This document shows positions 26,715-35,810 of a stretch of 64,000 bases of DNA, one piece after another. Source of the DNA: Methylomonas sp. 11b. GTDB lineage: Bacteria; Pseudomonadota; Gammaproteobacteria; Methylococcales; Methylomonadaceae. The notes beneath the pieces are model-generated. The model searched no databases, had not been told where the DNA came from, and saw only the letters and a program-made list of their open reading frames with translations. Position 1 is the stretch's first letter. The number at the start of each line of letters is the position of its first letter. The position numbers were made by a program, and so were the translations under genes. The stretch covers positions 682,001 to 746,000 of the forward strand of contig NZ_KI911557.1 in the NCBI RefSeq assembly GCF_000515215.1, written 5' to 3'.

Positions 26715-28532
26715 CTAGAACATATCCCAGCGGGCACTGAAATGAATCCCGCTATCTTGAAGATCGCTCGTTTGTTGTGGTTTAGACGTATTTAGGGCAT
26801 AACCGTAATACAGCTGAGCAAACATTGGTTTGAATTGCCATTCAAGGCCTACTCCCAGCGAAAAAAGTGTGGTAGCGGCGGAATTGGTCGGCTGATCCAC
26901 ATACCAGGCTTTGCCATAGTCAACAAAAGGAACCAGGGTTAGCTTGTGCTTGGCGTCTGCATCACCGCCGATCAGGGGATAATGCACTTCAGCGGAAATG
27001 TTGTAACCATCGTCACGCACCAGTTGATTTTCCCGATAGCCGCGTACCGTGTTAAAACCGCCAATGGCAATCCGCTCCAGGGGTAGCAAGGGGCTGCCGC
27101 TGAATTGAGCGTTGCCTCGCAACACCAGTTGCGCGCCGTTATCCATAAATCGCCAGGCGTATTGAGCCTGCCCCAGCCAGGAAAAAAAATCGCTGCTGGG
27201 ATATCGTGAAAAATAGCTTTGATAATAGGCGGGCACCGGCCGTGAACGGGTAGCGCCTAGGGCATTCATACCGACGTTAAAGCCGGAATGCAATGCCAGG
27301 GCGTGATTATCCCAGCGTTGGCTGAAATCCTGAAAGATGCGCCAGACGGTGGCCTGATTGCGGCCGGTCGGTTCGCCGGGAACGAAGGAAAACGGCATGC
27401 CCAACAGAGACGTTTCATTTTCGCGGACGGCCAGTAATACGCCTAAACTCAAGCGTTGACGGGGCGTGTTGATGACGGGGTGGCTAATGCCGCCCTCAAA
27501 GCTATGCACCAGGCTGGTAATATTCAATACGTTGATAGGCTGTTCCATCACCATTGAATCGCCCTCGTCGAAGCGAAAAAATGCCAAGGTACCTGCGTCG
27601 TTAATCGGCAAGCTTATACCGCCCGAATAGCGGTTAGAACCGGCGCTGGTGATATAGGTAAAATCCAGGCTGTCGCCAAGACCCGTCAGGTTTCGAAGTT
27701 GTCCATAAACGCCAAAAGCTTCCGCGCCAATAGACGGTGGACGCTGGTTGTTGCCGAAAACGCTGAGCTTGTAGGGCTGAGCTCGGGTGACATCGAGGTC
27801 TAGAATGCTGGTGCCCGGCGAGGTGCCGGGGATAATCCGGCCATTGATCCTGCTGATCAATGGATCGGATAACAATAGTTGATAGTTATCTTGCAGGTTC
27901 TGCAGATTAAAGGCTTTATCCTGGTCGTCAACCAGGCGATTCGCCACGTAACCGTCACGTAAGCCGTCCATCCCTTTGATGCGGACTTCTTCTATGCGGC
28001 CTTCAATGATCTTGATACGCAGCTCGCCATCCCGGTAGGCGTCTTTGGCGATCACCGCGCCGGAATTGACATAGCCGTGATCCATATAATAATGGGTCAG
28101 CTTAAGCCGCAATTGTTCCAGTTCTGCGACGGATACATTCCTGCCTTCGTAAGGCTGCACTAGAACGTTTAGCTCTTCTGCGGGAAAGACTTGATTACCT
28201 TCCAAAACGATTTGCTTAATATATAACAAACGATGATCAAGCGAGTTGGCCCCAGAATCGGGAATCTTGGGTAAAACAAATTGATCGACGGGCTTTTCGT
28301 TTTGGAATTCCGGCGGCGGTAGCGGTTCGGCTCCGGGTCGGTTCATCGAACCGGTGACGTCAATTGCCCAAGCTGATGATAGGAAACAGATCCAACTTAA
28401 GCCAGTCAGAAACAGCTGTAAGCTGACCAAAGCCCATTTTCCTAGCGGACGGCGATGAGTTAGATGAAAATGAAATGTCATATTTAAACTATCAATTAAA
28501 CCGTTGATATCGATAATGCTTAAAAAAAGCAC
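26715..28532 (-). CDS. ShlB/FhaC-type outer-membrane transporter (TpsB)
   Basis: A 605-residue TpsB protein: signal region to about residue 55 (SWICFLSSAWA), a linker with EPLPPPEFQ, POTRA domains (about 100-260; IKQIVLEGNQVFPAEELNVL, GRIEEVRIKG) and a 16-strand barrel. The conserved VRGYREN motif in GGFNTVRGYRENQ marks the pore-inserted loop. It exports the TpsA at 21424. It leads the leftward gene set, 45 bases ahead of the CHAT gene. The ATG at 28481 (MTFHFHL) is an equally good start. Confidence 0.92.
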   Translation of the reverse strand: MLFLSIIDINGLIDSLNMTFHFHLTHRRPLGKWALVSLQLFLTGLSWICFLSSAWAIDVTGSMNRPGAEPLPPPEFQNEKPVDQFVLPKIPDSGANSLDHRLLYIKQIVLEGNQVFPAEELNVLVQPYEGRNVSVAELEQLRLKLTHYYMDHGYVNSGAVIAKDAYRDGELRIKIIEGRIEEVRIKGMDGLRDGYVANRLVDDQDKAFNLQNLQDNYQLLLSDPLISRINGRIIPGTSPGTSILDLDVTRAQPYKLSVFGNNQRPPSIGAEAFGVYGQLRNLTGLGDSLDFTYITSAGSNRYSGGISLPINDAGTLAFFRFDEGDSMVMEQPINVLNITSLVHSFEGGISHPVINTPRQRLSLGVLLAVRENETSLLGMPFSFVPGEPTGRNQATVWRIFQDFSQRWDNHALALHSGFNVGMNALGATRSRPVPAYYQSYFSRYPSSDFFSWLGQAQYAWRFMDNGAQLVLRGNAQFSGSPLLPLERIAIGGFNTVRGYRENQLVRDDGYNISAEVHYPLIGGDADAKHKLTLVPFVDYGKAWYVDQPTNSAATTLFSLGVGLEWQFKPMFAQLYYGYALNTSKPQQTSDLQDSGIHFSARWDMF

Positions 28533-28770
28533 TATGGTCTTTTACGGAAAGCTTCAGGGACTCCGCCAGACACTACGACCCCATGGGGTCTATGACTTTA
28601 TCCTTGGACTATGGAACAGTTATTTTTAAAATTGAAATCTATTTAAATATTTAAAATTCAATGACTTGTATGAGTCTGCTCTTCCGTAAATGTACTGTTG
28701 GATTAAAAGATAGGGAACGAATTGAATCCGCCCAGAATTTTTTCTTCGCCTGGAATTTTTCCTATGAAAT

Positions 28771-28889
28771 ATGTGTGATCCTTGTCGCACAATTCATTTA
28801 ATATTTCAACTGAGTAGATTTATCGGTTTTTTAGTCGTCTTAAATAGCGTGGCAAGAAGTGTTATCGAACAAGTGCGCGGACAGCACCC
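28771..28889 (+). pseudogene. 5' part of a small ORF split by the IS3-family element
   Basis: From the ATG at 28771 the frame reads MCDPCRTIHLIFQLSRFIGF, then continues to RGQHP at the insertion point. Joining it to 30203-30338 after removing the IS and one copy of the CACCC duplication gives an uninterrupted 84-codon ORF. I do not recognise the product. The true start may lie elsewhere, since no strong ribosome site is visible. Confidence 0.4.
28885..28889. repeat. Target-site duplication CACCC, left copy
   Basis: CACCC here and at 30198-30202 flank the IS3-family element, a duplication length reported for this family. Removing the element with one copy restores an open frame across the junction. 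Confidence 0.65.
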
Positions 28890-28968
28890 TGAGAGCTGGC
28901 CCCGAAAAATTGAACAGCCGGTTAAGTGAAAATCCCTGCTACTTTTGAACGTCCGTAAGGACAAAACA

Positions 28969-29286
28969 ATGGAGCAGAAGATGTCCAAAAAACCGAGAAG
29001 AAAACATTCGCCGGCCTTCAAGGCCAAAGTCGCCTTGGCCGCTTTGACGGGTGATAAAACCCTGGCGCAGTTGACCCAGGAGTTTGAGATTCATCAAAAC
29101 CAGATTGTCGACTGGAAGAAACAGCTGACCGAACGGGCTGCCGAGGTGTTTGGGAAACCCGCGGAGCCCGAATCACCGCCAGTCGACCTGCTAGCCCTGC
29201 ATGCGAAAATCGGCCAACTGACCTTGGAAAACGATTTTTTAGGGAACGCGCTCACCAAGGCGGGATTGCTGAGCGCAAAACGATGA
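28969..29286 (+). CDS. IS3-family transposase OrfA
   Basis: A 105-residue helix-turn-helix protein that binds the element ends. RRKHSPAFKAKVALAALTGD and LAQLTQEFEIHQNQIVDWKK form the HTH, followed by a leucine-zipper-like helix (LHAKIGQLTLENDFLGNAL). The ATG at 28969 (MEQKMSKKPRR) is preferred over an upstream TTG. orfB begins in the overlap with its stop and would be reached by frameshifting. Confidence 0.88.
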   Translation: MEQKMSKKPRRKHSPAFKAKVALAALTGDKTLAQLTQEFEIHQNQIVDWKKQLTERAAEVFGKPAEPESPPVDLLALHAKIGQLTLENDFLGNALTKAGLLSAKR

Positions 29287-30130
29287 TAGACCGTGAATCC
29301 AAACTGTCGATTGGCCAGCAAGCGCACCTGTTGGGGATCAGTCGAGGTAGCGTTTACTACCTGCCCAAGCCGTTATCAGCGCGCGATCTGGACATCATGA
29401 AACGCCTGGATCGATTGCACATGAAACATCCCTTCATGGGCGCCCGGCAATTGCGAGATCAGTTGAATGAACAAGGGATCACCACTGGCCGTAAGCATGT
29501 GAAAACCTTGATACCCACAGGGCACAAGTGAAGCGGATGGGCATCGAAGCCGTGTATTGCAAGCCTAATACGAGCAAGAAAACGCCAGGGCACGAAATCT
29601 TTCCCTACTTGCTGCGCGGCATGACCATCAACCGAGCCAATCAGGTTTGGGCCCTGGATACGACCTATATTCCGATGGCAAAAGGCTTTGTTTACCTGAC
29701 TGCGGTTGTGGATTGGGCCAGTCGGAAGGTCTTGGCAGCCAAGGTCGCGATTACACTGGAAGCCTGTCATGCCGTCGATGTGCTGGAACAGGCGTTTCGG
29801 CTGTATGGTAAACCGGAGATCGTTAATACCGACCAGGGTAGCCAATTCACCGCCAAGGCGTTTGTCGATGCCGTGAAAAATCAGGGTTGCCAGTTGAGCA
29901 TGGACGGACGGGGCGCCTGGCGAGATAATGTTTTCGTCGAGCGATTGTGGCGATCGGTCAAATACGAGCGGGTTTACCTACATGCGTACGATTCCGTCGG
30001 CCAAGCCAGAGCCTCGATTCTGGATTATTTCGAGTGGTATAACCACAAGCGACCCCATTCCAGCTTGAACCGAAAAAAGCCTCATCAGGCCTATACCGAT
30101 TTGCTGCCACCGGTCAAAATGGCAGCCTAA
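29283..30130 (+). pseudogene. IS3-family transposase OrfB, frameshifted
   Basis: The DDE transposase is read in two pieces: 29283-29531 (SIGQQAHLLGISRGSVYYLP to RKHVKTL) and 29528-30130 (KRMGIEAVYCKPNTS onward). The second piece holds the catalytic Asp in ALDTTYIPM, Asp in NTDQGSQFT and Glu in DNVFVERLW. Removing 17 bases (29512-29528) restores ATG and one frame reading KTLMKRMGIEA, as in intact relatives. The enzyme is therefore inactivated by a 17-nt insertion. Confidence 0.8.
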
Positions 30131-30197
30131 CCAACAGCAGGGATTTCACTTTAATTTTGGGAATTGCTGTTTAAAGGTTTGGGGCCACCTCTTCCGA

Positions 30198-30338
30198 CAC
30201 CCGTTTGAGCGTCCGGATTTAGGCGAGCAAATAGAAATTATCGCTGCGTCACTATGGCCATTAAGAGACAATCAGTTTTTTACAGCAATGACAGGTGTAG
30301 AGTTTACAACCACCGTTCAATTACTTCGTCATATGTAA
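30198..30338 (+). pseudogene. 3' part of the small ORF split by the IS3-family element
   Basis: Beginning with the second CACCC copy, the frame reads HPFERPDLGEQIEIIAASLW and ends TTVQLLRHM at a TAA (30336-30338). It continues the frame of 28771-28889. The rest of the 30131-30432 stretch is the IS right end and about 95 bases of AT-rich spacer in which I see nothing further. Confidence 0.4.
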
Positions 30339-30432
30339 TAGGGGGCATAATTAAAGTTGGTTTAGTAATTGTGAATTACTCGATAGTTTTACCTAACAGA
30401 ACAAGAATCCCGAGTTCGAATAGCTTTTAGCT

Positions 30433-30834
30433 TTAAACCAGCTGCTGGCCGAGTACCAATGTATCGATAATCGGACAATCTGGTTTATTGTCCCCGCTAC
30501 AAGTTTGCGCCAACCGGGCCAGAATGTCGCGCATTTCAGTCAATTCGGCAATTCGTCGGTTCAAATCGTCGACATGGGATTGGGCCAGCGCTTTGACATC
30601 AGCGCTGGCTCTCGCCGGGTCTTGCCATAGCGAAACCAGATCGCGGATTTGGTCCAGCGAAAACCCCAGACCCCGAGCTCGTTTGATCATTCGCAACACC
30701 TGCAAATCGGTGTCGTTGTAGGTCCTGTAGCCCGATACAGTGCGTACGCTTTTTCTGATTAGTCCGATACTTTCGTAGTGGCGAATCATTTTGGCGGATA
30801 GGCCGGTCTTTTTCGAAGCTTGGCTGATATTCAT
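30433..30834 (-). CDS. cueR: CueR-like Cu(I)-responsive MerR regulator
   Basis: A 133-residue MerR family activator. The HTH (MNISQASKKTGLSAKMIRHY) and RARGLGFSLDQIRDLV match CueR, and the C-terminal loop CSGDNKPDCPII supplies the Cys pair, seven residues apart, that binds Cu(I) in CueR. It probably controls copA and, from shared promoter sequences, the methyltransferase at 33250. It follows copA by 69 bases on the same strand, so it may be cotranscribed with its target. Confidence 0.9.
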   Translation of the reverse strand: MNISQASKKTGLSAKMIRHYESIGLIRKSVRTVSGYRTYNDTDLQVLRMIKRARGLGFSLDQIRDLVSLWQDPARASADVKALAQSHVDDLNRRIAELTEMRDILARLAQTCSGDNKPDCPIIDTLVLGQQLV

Positions 30835-30903
30835 CGATCACTCTCCAACATGGGTGGACACAGCGTTGCGGGCGGCGAACTTGCCGCCCGCAAGCAGGTT
30901 CGG

Positions 30904-33123
30904 TTAATGCCTGACGGATTGTAAGGAGCCGGCGGGTTTCCAAGTCCTCAGCAATAAGGCGTTGCCAATTACGCTCAGCGAACTGAATGCCATCGCCGCA
31001 CCGGCCAGTTGCGGGTTGAGTAAACCTAGCGCCGCTAATGGGATGGCCGCGAGGTTGTAACTAAATGCCCAAAACAAATTTTGCCGGATTTTGCGGTAGG
31101 TTCGCCGTGCAATATCGAGCGCGGCACCTACCAGTATCGGGTCGCCGTGCATCAGCGTAATGCCGGCAGACTGCATCGCGACATCGGTGCCGGTCGCCAT
31201 GGCAATGCCGACGTCGGCGGCCGCCAGTGCCGGCGCATCGTTGATGCCGTCTCCAACCATTGCCACATGGTGGTTCTGCTGTTTCAGCAATTCCACTTGA
31301 TAGGCCTTATCCGCCGGTAATACTTCGGCGACTATGTCGCTGATGCCTAAAGCGTGGCCGACCGCTTTGACGCTGCCGCGATTATCACCGCTCAACAATA
31401 CGATTTGGATATTCAATGCCTGTAATTGTTTGATGGCAGGATATGCAGTGGATTTGAGTCGGTCGCCAAAGGCCAACATGCCTAACAACCGTTTTTGCGG
31501 CGCGGCCATCGCCAGCCAGGACACCGTACTGCCGGCAAGCTCCAAGGCACGGGCGCGTTCCGCCAGCCCACCCATATCAATGCCCAATTCAGACATCAAG
31601 CGGCTATTGCCCAGACGCAAATCGAGATTCCCCACTGTTCCGGATAGCCCACGTCCAGGCAAGGCCGTAACGGCATCTACCGGCAAGGTTTGAATCTGTA
31701 ACTCATTTGCGGCTTTGAGCACCGCCTTTGCCACCGGATGCTCGCTACCAGTTTGCAGCGAAGCGGCAAGCCGCAACAAGCGTTCGCGGTCGACACTCAA
31801 CGGTAGGGCTTCGACCAGGTAAGCTTTTCCCTGCGTCAAGGTTCCGGTCTTGTCGAAAATAACGGTGGTAATACGATGGGCAATTTCCAGCACTTCGGGG
31901 TTTTTGATCAGAATTTCGTGGCGGGCGGCAATACCGGTGCCAGCCATCAGCGCGGCAGGCGTTGCCAAACCCAGCGCACAGGGACAGGCGATTACCAATA
32001 CCGACACGGCGTTGATAATCGCGGTTTCCATGGCGGCACCCTGCAACCACCAACCCAGCCAGGTCATCAAGGCAATGGCTAGTACCACCGGCATGAACCA
32101 TGCACTGACCTTATCCACCAAATGTTGAATCGGCGCCTTGGCCAACTGTGCGTTCTCGATCAAGCGAATCATTTTTGCTAAGGAAGTCTCTGCGCCGACC
32201 GCATCGGTATGCACCACCAACAAGCCTTCGCCGTTGATGGCGCCGCCAGTCACTTTATCGCCGGATTGTTTGGCGATCGGCATACTTTCGCCGGTAACCA
32301 TCGATTCGTCGATATGGCTGCGGCCATCGGCGATGGTGCCATCGACCGGGATACGCTCGCCGGGGCGGACGACGACCAAGTCGCCGACGTTGACGGTTTC
32401 AATCGCAATTTCCAACTCTCGCTTGCCGCGATTGACACGAGCGACTTGCGGTTGTAGCGCTTGTAAAGCAGTGATCGCCGAAACCGTTTGCCGCTTAGCC
32501 CACGCCTCCAGCCATTTACCGGTCAACACCAAGCTAATCACCACGGCTGACGCCTCGAAATACAGATGCGGTGCCATACCGTCAGTCCGGCTTGTCAGTT
32601 GGTAAACGCTCAAGCCATACGCCGCACTTGTACCCAGAGCCACCAGCAAATCCATATTACCGGCACCGGCTTTGAGTGCTTTCCAGCCCGCCCGATAAAA
32701 ACGCGCCCCCAATACAAACTGGACCAACGTCGCCAAAGTCAGTTGCAACCAGCCCGGCAGTGAAACTTGAGTACCGAAAGGCTCGAGTAGCATGGGTGCC
32801 AGTAACGGTAGCGACAATAACGCCGACACCAATACGGCCAATCCATCTCGCGGCTTTGGTTTGCTTACCAGTCGCTCCGGTTTGGCCGATGCGCGATAAC
32901 CGAGAGCGCTAACTGCGTTTATCAGCACGCTGGCATCGACTGCCGTATCGGTTTGGACTAAGGCGCTTTCCGTGGCTAAATTTACGCTGGCTTGCTGTAC
33001 GCCGGGAATCTTATTCAGCGCCTTTTCGACACGCCCTGCGCAGGACGCGCAGGTCATGCCCTCTATCGACAAGTAAACCGTGCGGTCTGCCAGGTGGTTG
33101 GAATTGAAGGTTTTCATGATCAA
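30904..33123 (-). CDS. copA: Cu(+)-exporting P1B-type ATPase
   Basis: CopA (739 residues) pumps Cu(I) out of the cytoplasm. It has a single N-terminal heavy-metal domain (GMTCASC at 22-28), the membrane CPC motif ([13 protein letters not shown]), the phosphorylation site [11 protein letters not shown] in SEHPVAKA, and [10 protein letters not shown]. Many CopA proteins have two metal domains; one is also common. The ATG at 33117 (MKTFNSN) is an alternative start. A CueR-type operator lies just upstream. Confidence 0.95.
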   Translation of the reverse strand: MIMKTFNSNHLADRTVYLSIEGMTCASCAGRVEKALNKIPGVQQASVNLATESALVQTDTAVDASVLINAVSALGYRASAKPERLVSKPKPRDGLAVLVSALLSLPLLAPMLLEPFGTQVSLPGWLQLTLATLVQFVLGARFYRAGWKALKAGAGNMDLLVALGTSAAYGLSVYQLTSRTDGMAPHLYFEASAVVISLVLTGKWLEAWAKRQTVSAITALQALQPQVARVNRGKRELEIAIETVNVGDLVVVRPGERIPVDGTIADGRSHIDESMVTGESMPIAKQSGDKVTGGAINGEGLLVVHTDAVGAETSLAKMIRLIENAQLAKAPIQHLVDKVSAWFMPVVLAIALMTWLGWWLQGAAMETAIINAVSVLVIACPCALGLATPAALMAGTGIAARHEILIKNPEVLEIAHRITTVIFDKTGTLTQGKAYLVEALPLSVDRERLLRLAASLQTGSEHPVAKAVLKAANELQIQTLPVDAVTALPGRGLSGTVGNLDLRLGNSRLMSELGIDMGGLAERARALELAGSTVSWLAMAAPQKRLLGMLAFGDRLKSTAYPAIKQLQALNIQIVLLSGDNRGSVKAVGHALGISDIVAEVLPADKAYQVELLKQQNHHVAMVGDGINDAPALAAADVGIAMATGTDVAMQSAGITLMHGDPILVGAALDIARRTYRKIRQNLFWAFSYNLAAIPLAALGLLNPQLAGAAMAFSSLSVIGNALLLRTWKPAGSLQSVRH

Positions 33124-33156
33124 GTCTCCTGTTGTAATTGACTGTGTTCAAAGTGT

Positions 33157-33182
33157 TCGGCTTACCACGATGGGAAGGTCAA
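33157..33182 (-). promoter_or_regulatory. CueR-type promoter of copA
   Basis: Read leftward: -35 box TTGACC, then ACCTTCC and GTAAGCC half sites separated by seven bases, close to the CueR dyad (ACCTTCC-N7-GGAAGGT). With the long 19-base spacer typical of MerR-family promoters the -10 hexamer would be AACACT, which is weak, as expected for an activator-dependent promoter. It starts about 35 bases upstream of the copA start. Confidence 0.65.
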
Positions 33183-33249
33183 TAGTTTTTTTGCTTTTTT
33201 AGTTACTGGCATTTATTAAAAAAATTGATAGAGGGAAAGATGCAAGGCT

Positions 33250-34098
33250 CTATCCAACTGGTTTATCGACGATGGCATAAATCACATTGGCTGAAATCTC
33301 GGTAACCGATTGACTTGCCAATTGGTGGAGATTGGCCTGCTTCACTTTCTGTAACTGTTCCCCATTCAATTGCTCCAAGGTGCCCCGATATCCGCTACCC
33401 ATCGCCAATATCCACCAATCTTCAGGCTCAGGCAGAGCGTGAGTCGCGTCTTCGGCAAAAATGTCCACTTTGGTTAAACCGGCCGAGGCCAGCATCTCCA
33501 ACAATCCTTCCGGTGTGGAAATGCGATCCCAAGGGTTGAAGTCTTTATACAGATCAGGGCGTTGATGGCGAATGGCTTGCCAAAGCGAGGTGTTGGCTGG
33601 CTCGAATAACTCAGGCCCCCAGGTTGTAATTGCCAGGCGCCCGCCAGGCCGGACTTGGCGCCACAATTCCCTGACCGCGGTGGCCATATCAGGCACGAAA
33701 AAGATCCCAAACACGCAAACGACGGCATCAAAATAACCATCGGGATAAGCTAACGCGAGCATGTCACTAACCCGAAACTCCAGGTTCTCAAGACCATCGG
33801 CTTTGGCTTTTTCAGCCGCCATCGCCAACAATTTTTCCGCCAGATCGACGGCAACCACTCGGCCGGCTACGCCAACCTTTCGCGCCGCCGGCAGGGCTGA
33901 AGCGCCGGTTCCGGAACAAACATCCAATACCCTGTTTCCTTCTCTTAACCCCAATCGCTCGATGGTGTTATTGCCGAATCGGCTCCAAAACGTATTGGCC
34001 GGGTGATCGAATAAATCGGCGGCGGTGTTATAGGCATGCGCGGTTTTCTTACTGGCTACCAAATGTGATTCCATTTCAACTCCTGAAAAATTATTCAA
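33250..34098 (-). CDS. Class I SAM-dependent methyltransferase
   Basis: A 282-residue methyltransferase of the UbiE-like type. VLDVCSGTGASALPAARKVG is the SAM-binding motif I, VVAVDLAEKLL motif II region, YFDAVVCVFGIFF motif IV, and VRPGGRLAITTWGPELF follows. The substrate is not apparent. Its promoter (34149-34179) shares TTGACCTTCC with that of copA, so copper-linked control is possible. Confidence 0.82.
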   Translation of the reverse strand: MNNFSGVEMESHLVASKKTAHAYNTAADLFDHPANTFWSRFGNNTIERLGLREGNRVLDVCSGTGASALPAARKVGVAGRVVAVDLAEKLLAMAAEKAKADGLENLEFRVSDMLALAYPDGYFDAVVCVFGIFFVPDMATAVRELWRQVRPGGRLAITTWGPELFEPANTSLWQAIRHQRPDLYKDFNPWDRISTPEGLLEMLASAGLTKVDIFAEDATHALPEPEDWWILAMGSGYRGTLEQLNGEQLQKVKQANLHQLASQSVTEISANVIYAIVDKPVG

Positions 34099-34148
34099 AT
34101 TTTAATCATGGATAGCTGCCTTACATCAGTGACCATCCGGATTGCATC

Positions 34149-34179
34149 AATATAAAGGTTTACATAATTGGAAGGTCAA
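34149..34179 (-). promoter_or_regulatory. MerR-type long-spacer promoter of the methyltransferase gene
   Basis: Read leftward: TTGACC, 19-base spacer starting TTCC, then TATATT. The first ten bases, TTGACCTTCC, are identical to the copA promoter, and the dyad partner TAAACCT is degenerate. Constitutive sigma-70 promoters have 17-base spacers; 19 is characteristic of MerR-family activation. CueR is the obvious candidate regulator. Confidence 0.55.
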
Positions 34180-34390
34180 GCAGAATTAGGGGGCATGATG
34201 ATCGTCAGATGACATCGACCAGCGACGCTGGTAGTGCCGAAGGCATCCTAGTTCCATTGCCAGCACTTCCAACATTCGTCTCTGTCCCCCCTTTACTTCT
34301 TGGAAATCGACAAGCGTTATCGGAAGGAGGCCATTCGTGCAAAGTGTTGAGCAACTGATGATTTACTAAACCGATGTGCCGGCTAGATGG

Positions 34391-35266
34391 CTATTTAGCA
34401 TGTACTGTTGTAACGGATAGATTGCTTATCAGGCCGAACAATAAAAATGTCGAGCCGACGAATGCCGATATGGAAAGCGTTTCTCCCCAAAACAGGCAAC
34501 CGATCGATAGGCCTATAATCGGCGTCAATAAGGAAAATGATGCAACGGTGGTCGCGGGATAATGCCGCAGCAACCGATTCCAGGCCAAAGTGCCTATCAA
34601 TAATGCGCCTAGCGACTGGTAAAGCACTGCTATTGCCGCCGGGACTGCGGAAGCCGTAGTCAAATTAAAAATCGTCTGATGGTTTTCAAACGCGGCGCTC
34701 AGAGCCGCCAATGTTAAAGCTGGCATCAATGATGCCCAGACGATAAAAGCCAGGGAGTCTGAGCGTTGTCCGGCAGTTGCTACTATTCTGACGACGATAT
34801 TTCCCGATGCCCAGCCGGCAGCGCCCATTAAACTCAACGCCATGGCAATCAACGGCACCTCGGCGGATTCATCACTCGCGATAATGCTTAAGCCTGTTAG
34901 TGCCGATCCCAGAGACAAACCTTTACGTGCATTGAGCGACTCCAATCTTAATACCATGCCGAACAACATCGTGAAAAATACCTGCGATTGCGCCAAGACG
35001 GAGCTAAGGCTCGTAGGCATCCCGTGATGAATTGCCAGAAACAGGCCGCTGAACTGAACTGCGCCCCAGCCTAGTCCGTAAACAACTATCGTTCGCCAGC
35101 TAGTGTTTGGTCGTGGAACAAACGGTATCAGCAATGCCACCAATCCGAAGCGGAGACTGGCAAAAGCCAGCGGCGGTAAATCCTGCAACCCCCAGCGGAT
35201 TACCGAAAAACTGCCGCCCCAAACCAGCACACACAATAAGACGAGCGCAATGTGTCGTGGTGCCAT
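34391..35266 (-). CDS. EamA/DMT family transporter
   Basis: A 291-residue protein with about ten hydrophobic segments and the duplicated EamA pattern (LLCVLVWGGSFSVIRWGLQD in the first half, QSLGALLIGTLAWNRLLRHY in the second). These are metabolite exporters; the substrate is unknown. It starts six bases after the VOC gene on the same strand, so the two form an operon divergent from the LysR gene. Confidence 0.85.
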   Translation of the reverse strand: MAPRHIALVLLCVLVWGGSFSVIRWGLQDLPPLAFASLRFGLVALLIPFVPRPNTSWRTIVVYGLGWGAVQFSGLFLAIHHGMPTSLSSVLAQSQVFFTMLFGMVLRLESLNARKGLSLGSALTGLSIIASDESAEVPLIAMALSLMGAAGWASGNIVVRIVATAGQRSDSLAFIVWASLMPALTLAALSAAFENHQTIFNLTTASAVPAAIAVLYQSLGALLIGTLAWNRLLRHYPATTVASFSLLTPIIGLSIGCLFWGETLSISAFVGSTFLLFGLISNLSVTTVHAK

Positions 35267-35272
35267 CGCCGG

Positions 35273-35734
35273 TCAGACTCCAACGACCGAACAAATCACC
35301 ACGCGCCAACCATCCGGATCTGCATAGGTTCGGCTTTTATCCAACCAATAGGGATTTTCCGGCGCTACTTCTTCAGCACCGACCGATGCAAGATTTTCAA
35401 AAAGTGTTTGTCGCTGATCAGCATTGGTGACGTATAACACCAGAAGGTTTTCGGCGGAAGGCATAGAGCATGGAGCTCCGAATGCATGCTGGGTAAATTC
35501 CAGGTGATAGTCACGCCCGGGTAAGCCGAGCATGACGCCGTCATAGCCGGAATGGTTTTTGAATGAATCGATCACCGGCAAACCCAGACCGTCGCGGTAA
35601 AAACGTACAACGGCAGCCAATTGATTGGTGGGTCTGGCAACCCTAATTTGAGCAAACTTGATACCGTTGGGAAATTCGATGGATAATTTTGAATTAGACA
35701 TTTTAATCTCCTGACACTGGCCCGATACCACCAC
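35273..35734 (-). CDS. VOC (glyoxalase/bleomycin-resistance fold) protein
   Basis: A 153-residue vicinal-oxygen-chelate protein. KFAQIRVARPTNQLAAVVRF is the first repeat, GRDYHLEFTQH ends it with a ligand-like Glu, and YWLDKSRTYADPDGWRVV is the typical end of the second. Enzymatic or binding role is unknown. It is the first gene of the VOC-EamA pair, and the divergent LysR regulator 76 bases away probably controls it. Confidence 0.82.
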   Translation of the reverse strand: MVVSGQCQEIKMSNSKLSIEFPNGIKFAQIRVARPTNQLAAVVRFYRDGLGLPVIDSFKNHSGYDGVMLGLPGRDYHLEFTQHAFGAPCSMPSAENLLVLYVTNADQRQTLFENLASVGAEEVAPENPYWLDKSRTYADPDGWRVVICSVVGV

Positions 35735-35810
35735 GGTTACCGCTAAACCAGTGGCGTACAGTTTCAGTTATTATCAAGATGAATAGAAATGAAGAAATTG
35801 TACGTGGCTT

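Larger units (their letters stand above)
28890..30197 (+). mobile_element. IS3-family insertion sequence, 1308 bp
   Basis: The ends are related inverted repeats: TGAGAGCTGGCCCC at the left and, on the other strand, TCGGAAGAGGTGGCCCC at the right, with further similarity inside (GTGAAAATCCCTGCT left, GTGAAATCCCTGCTG right). It carries orfA and an orfB in the usual overlapping arrangement. Length and gene content are typical. orfB is broken, so the copy is unlikely to move unaided. Confidence 0.85.
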
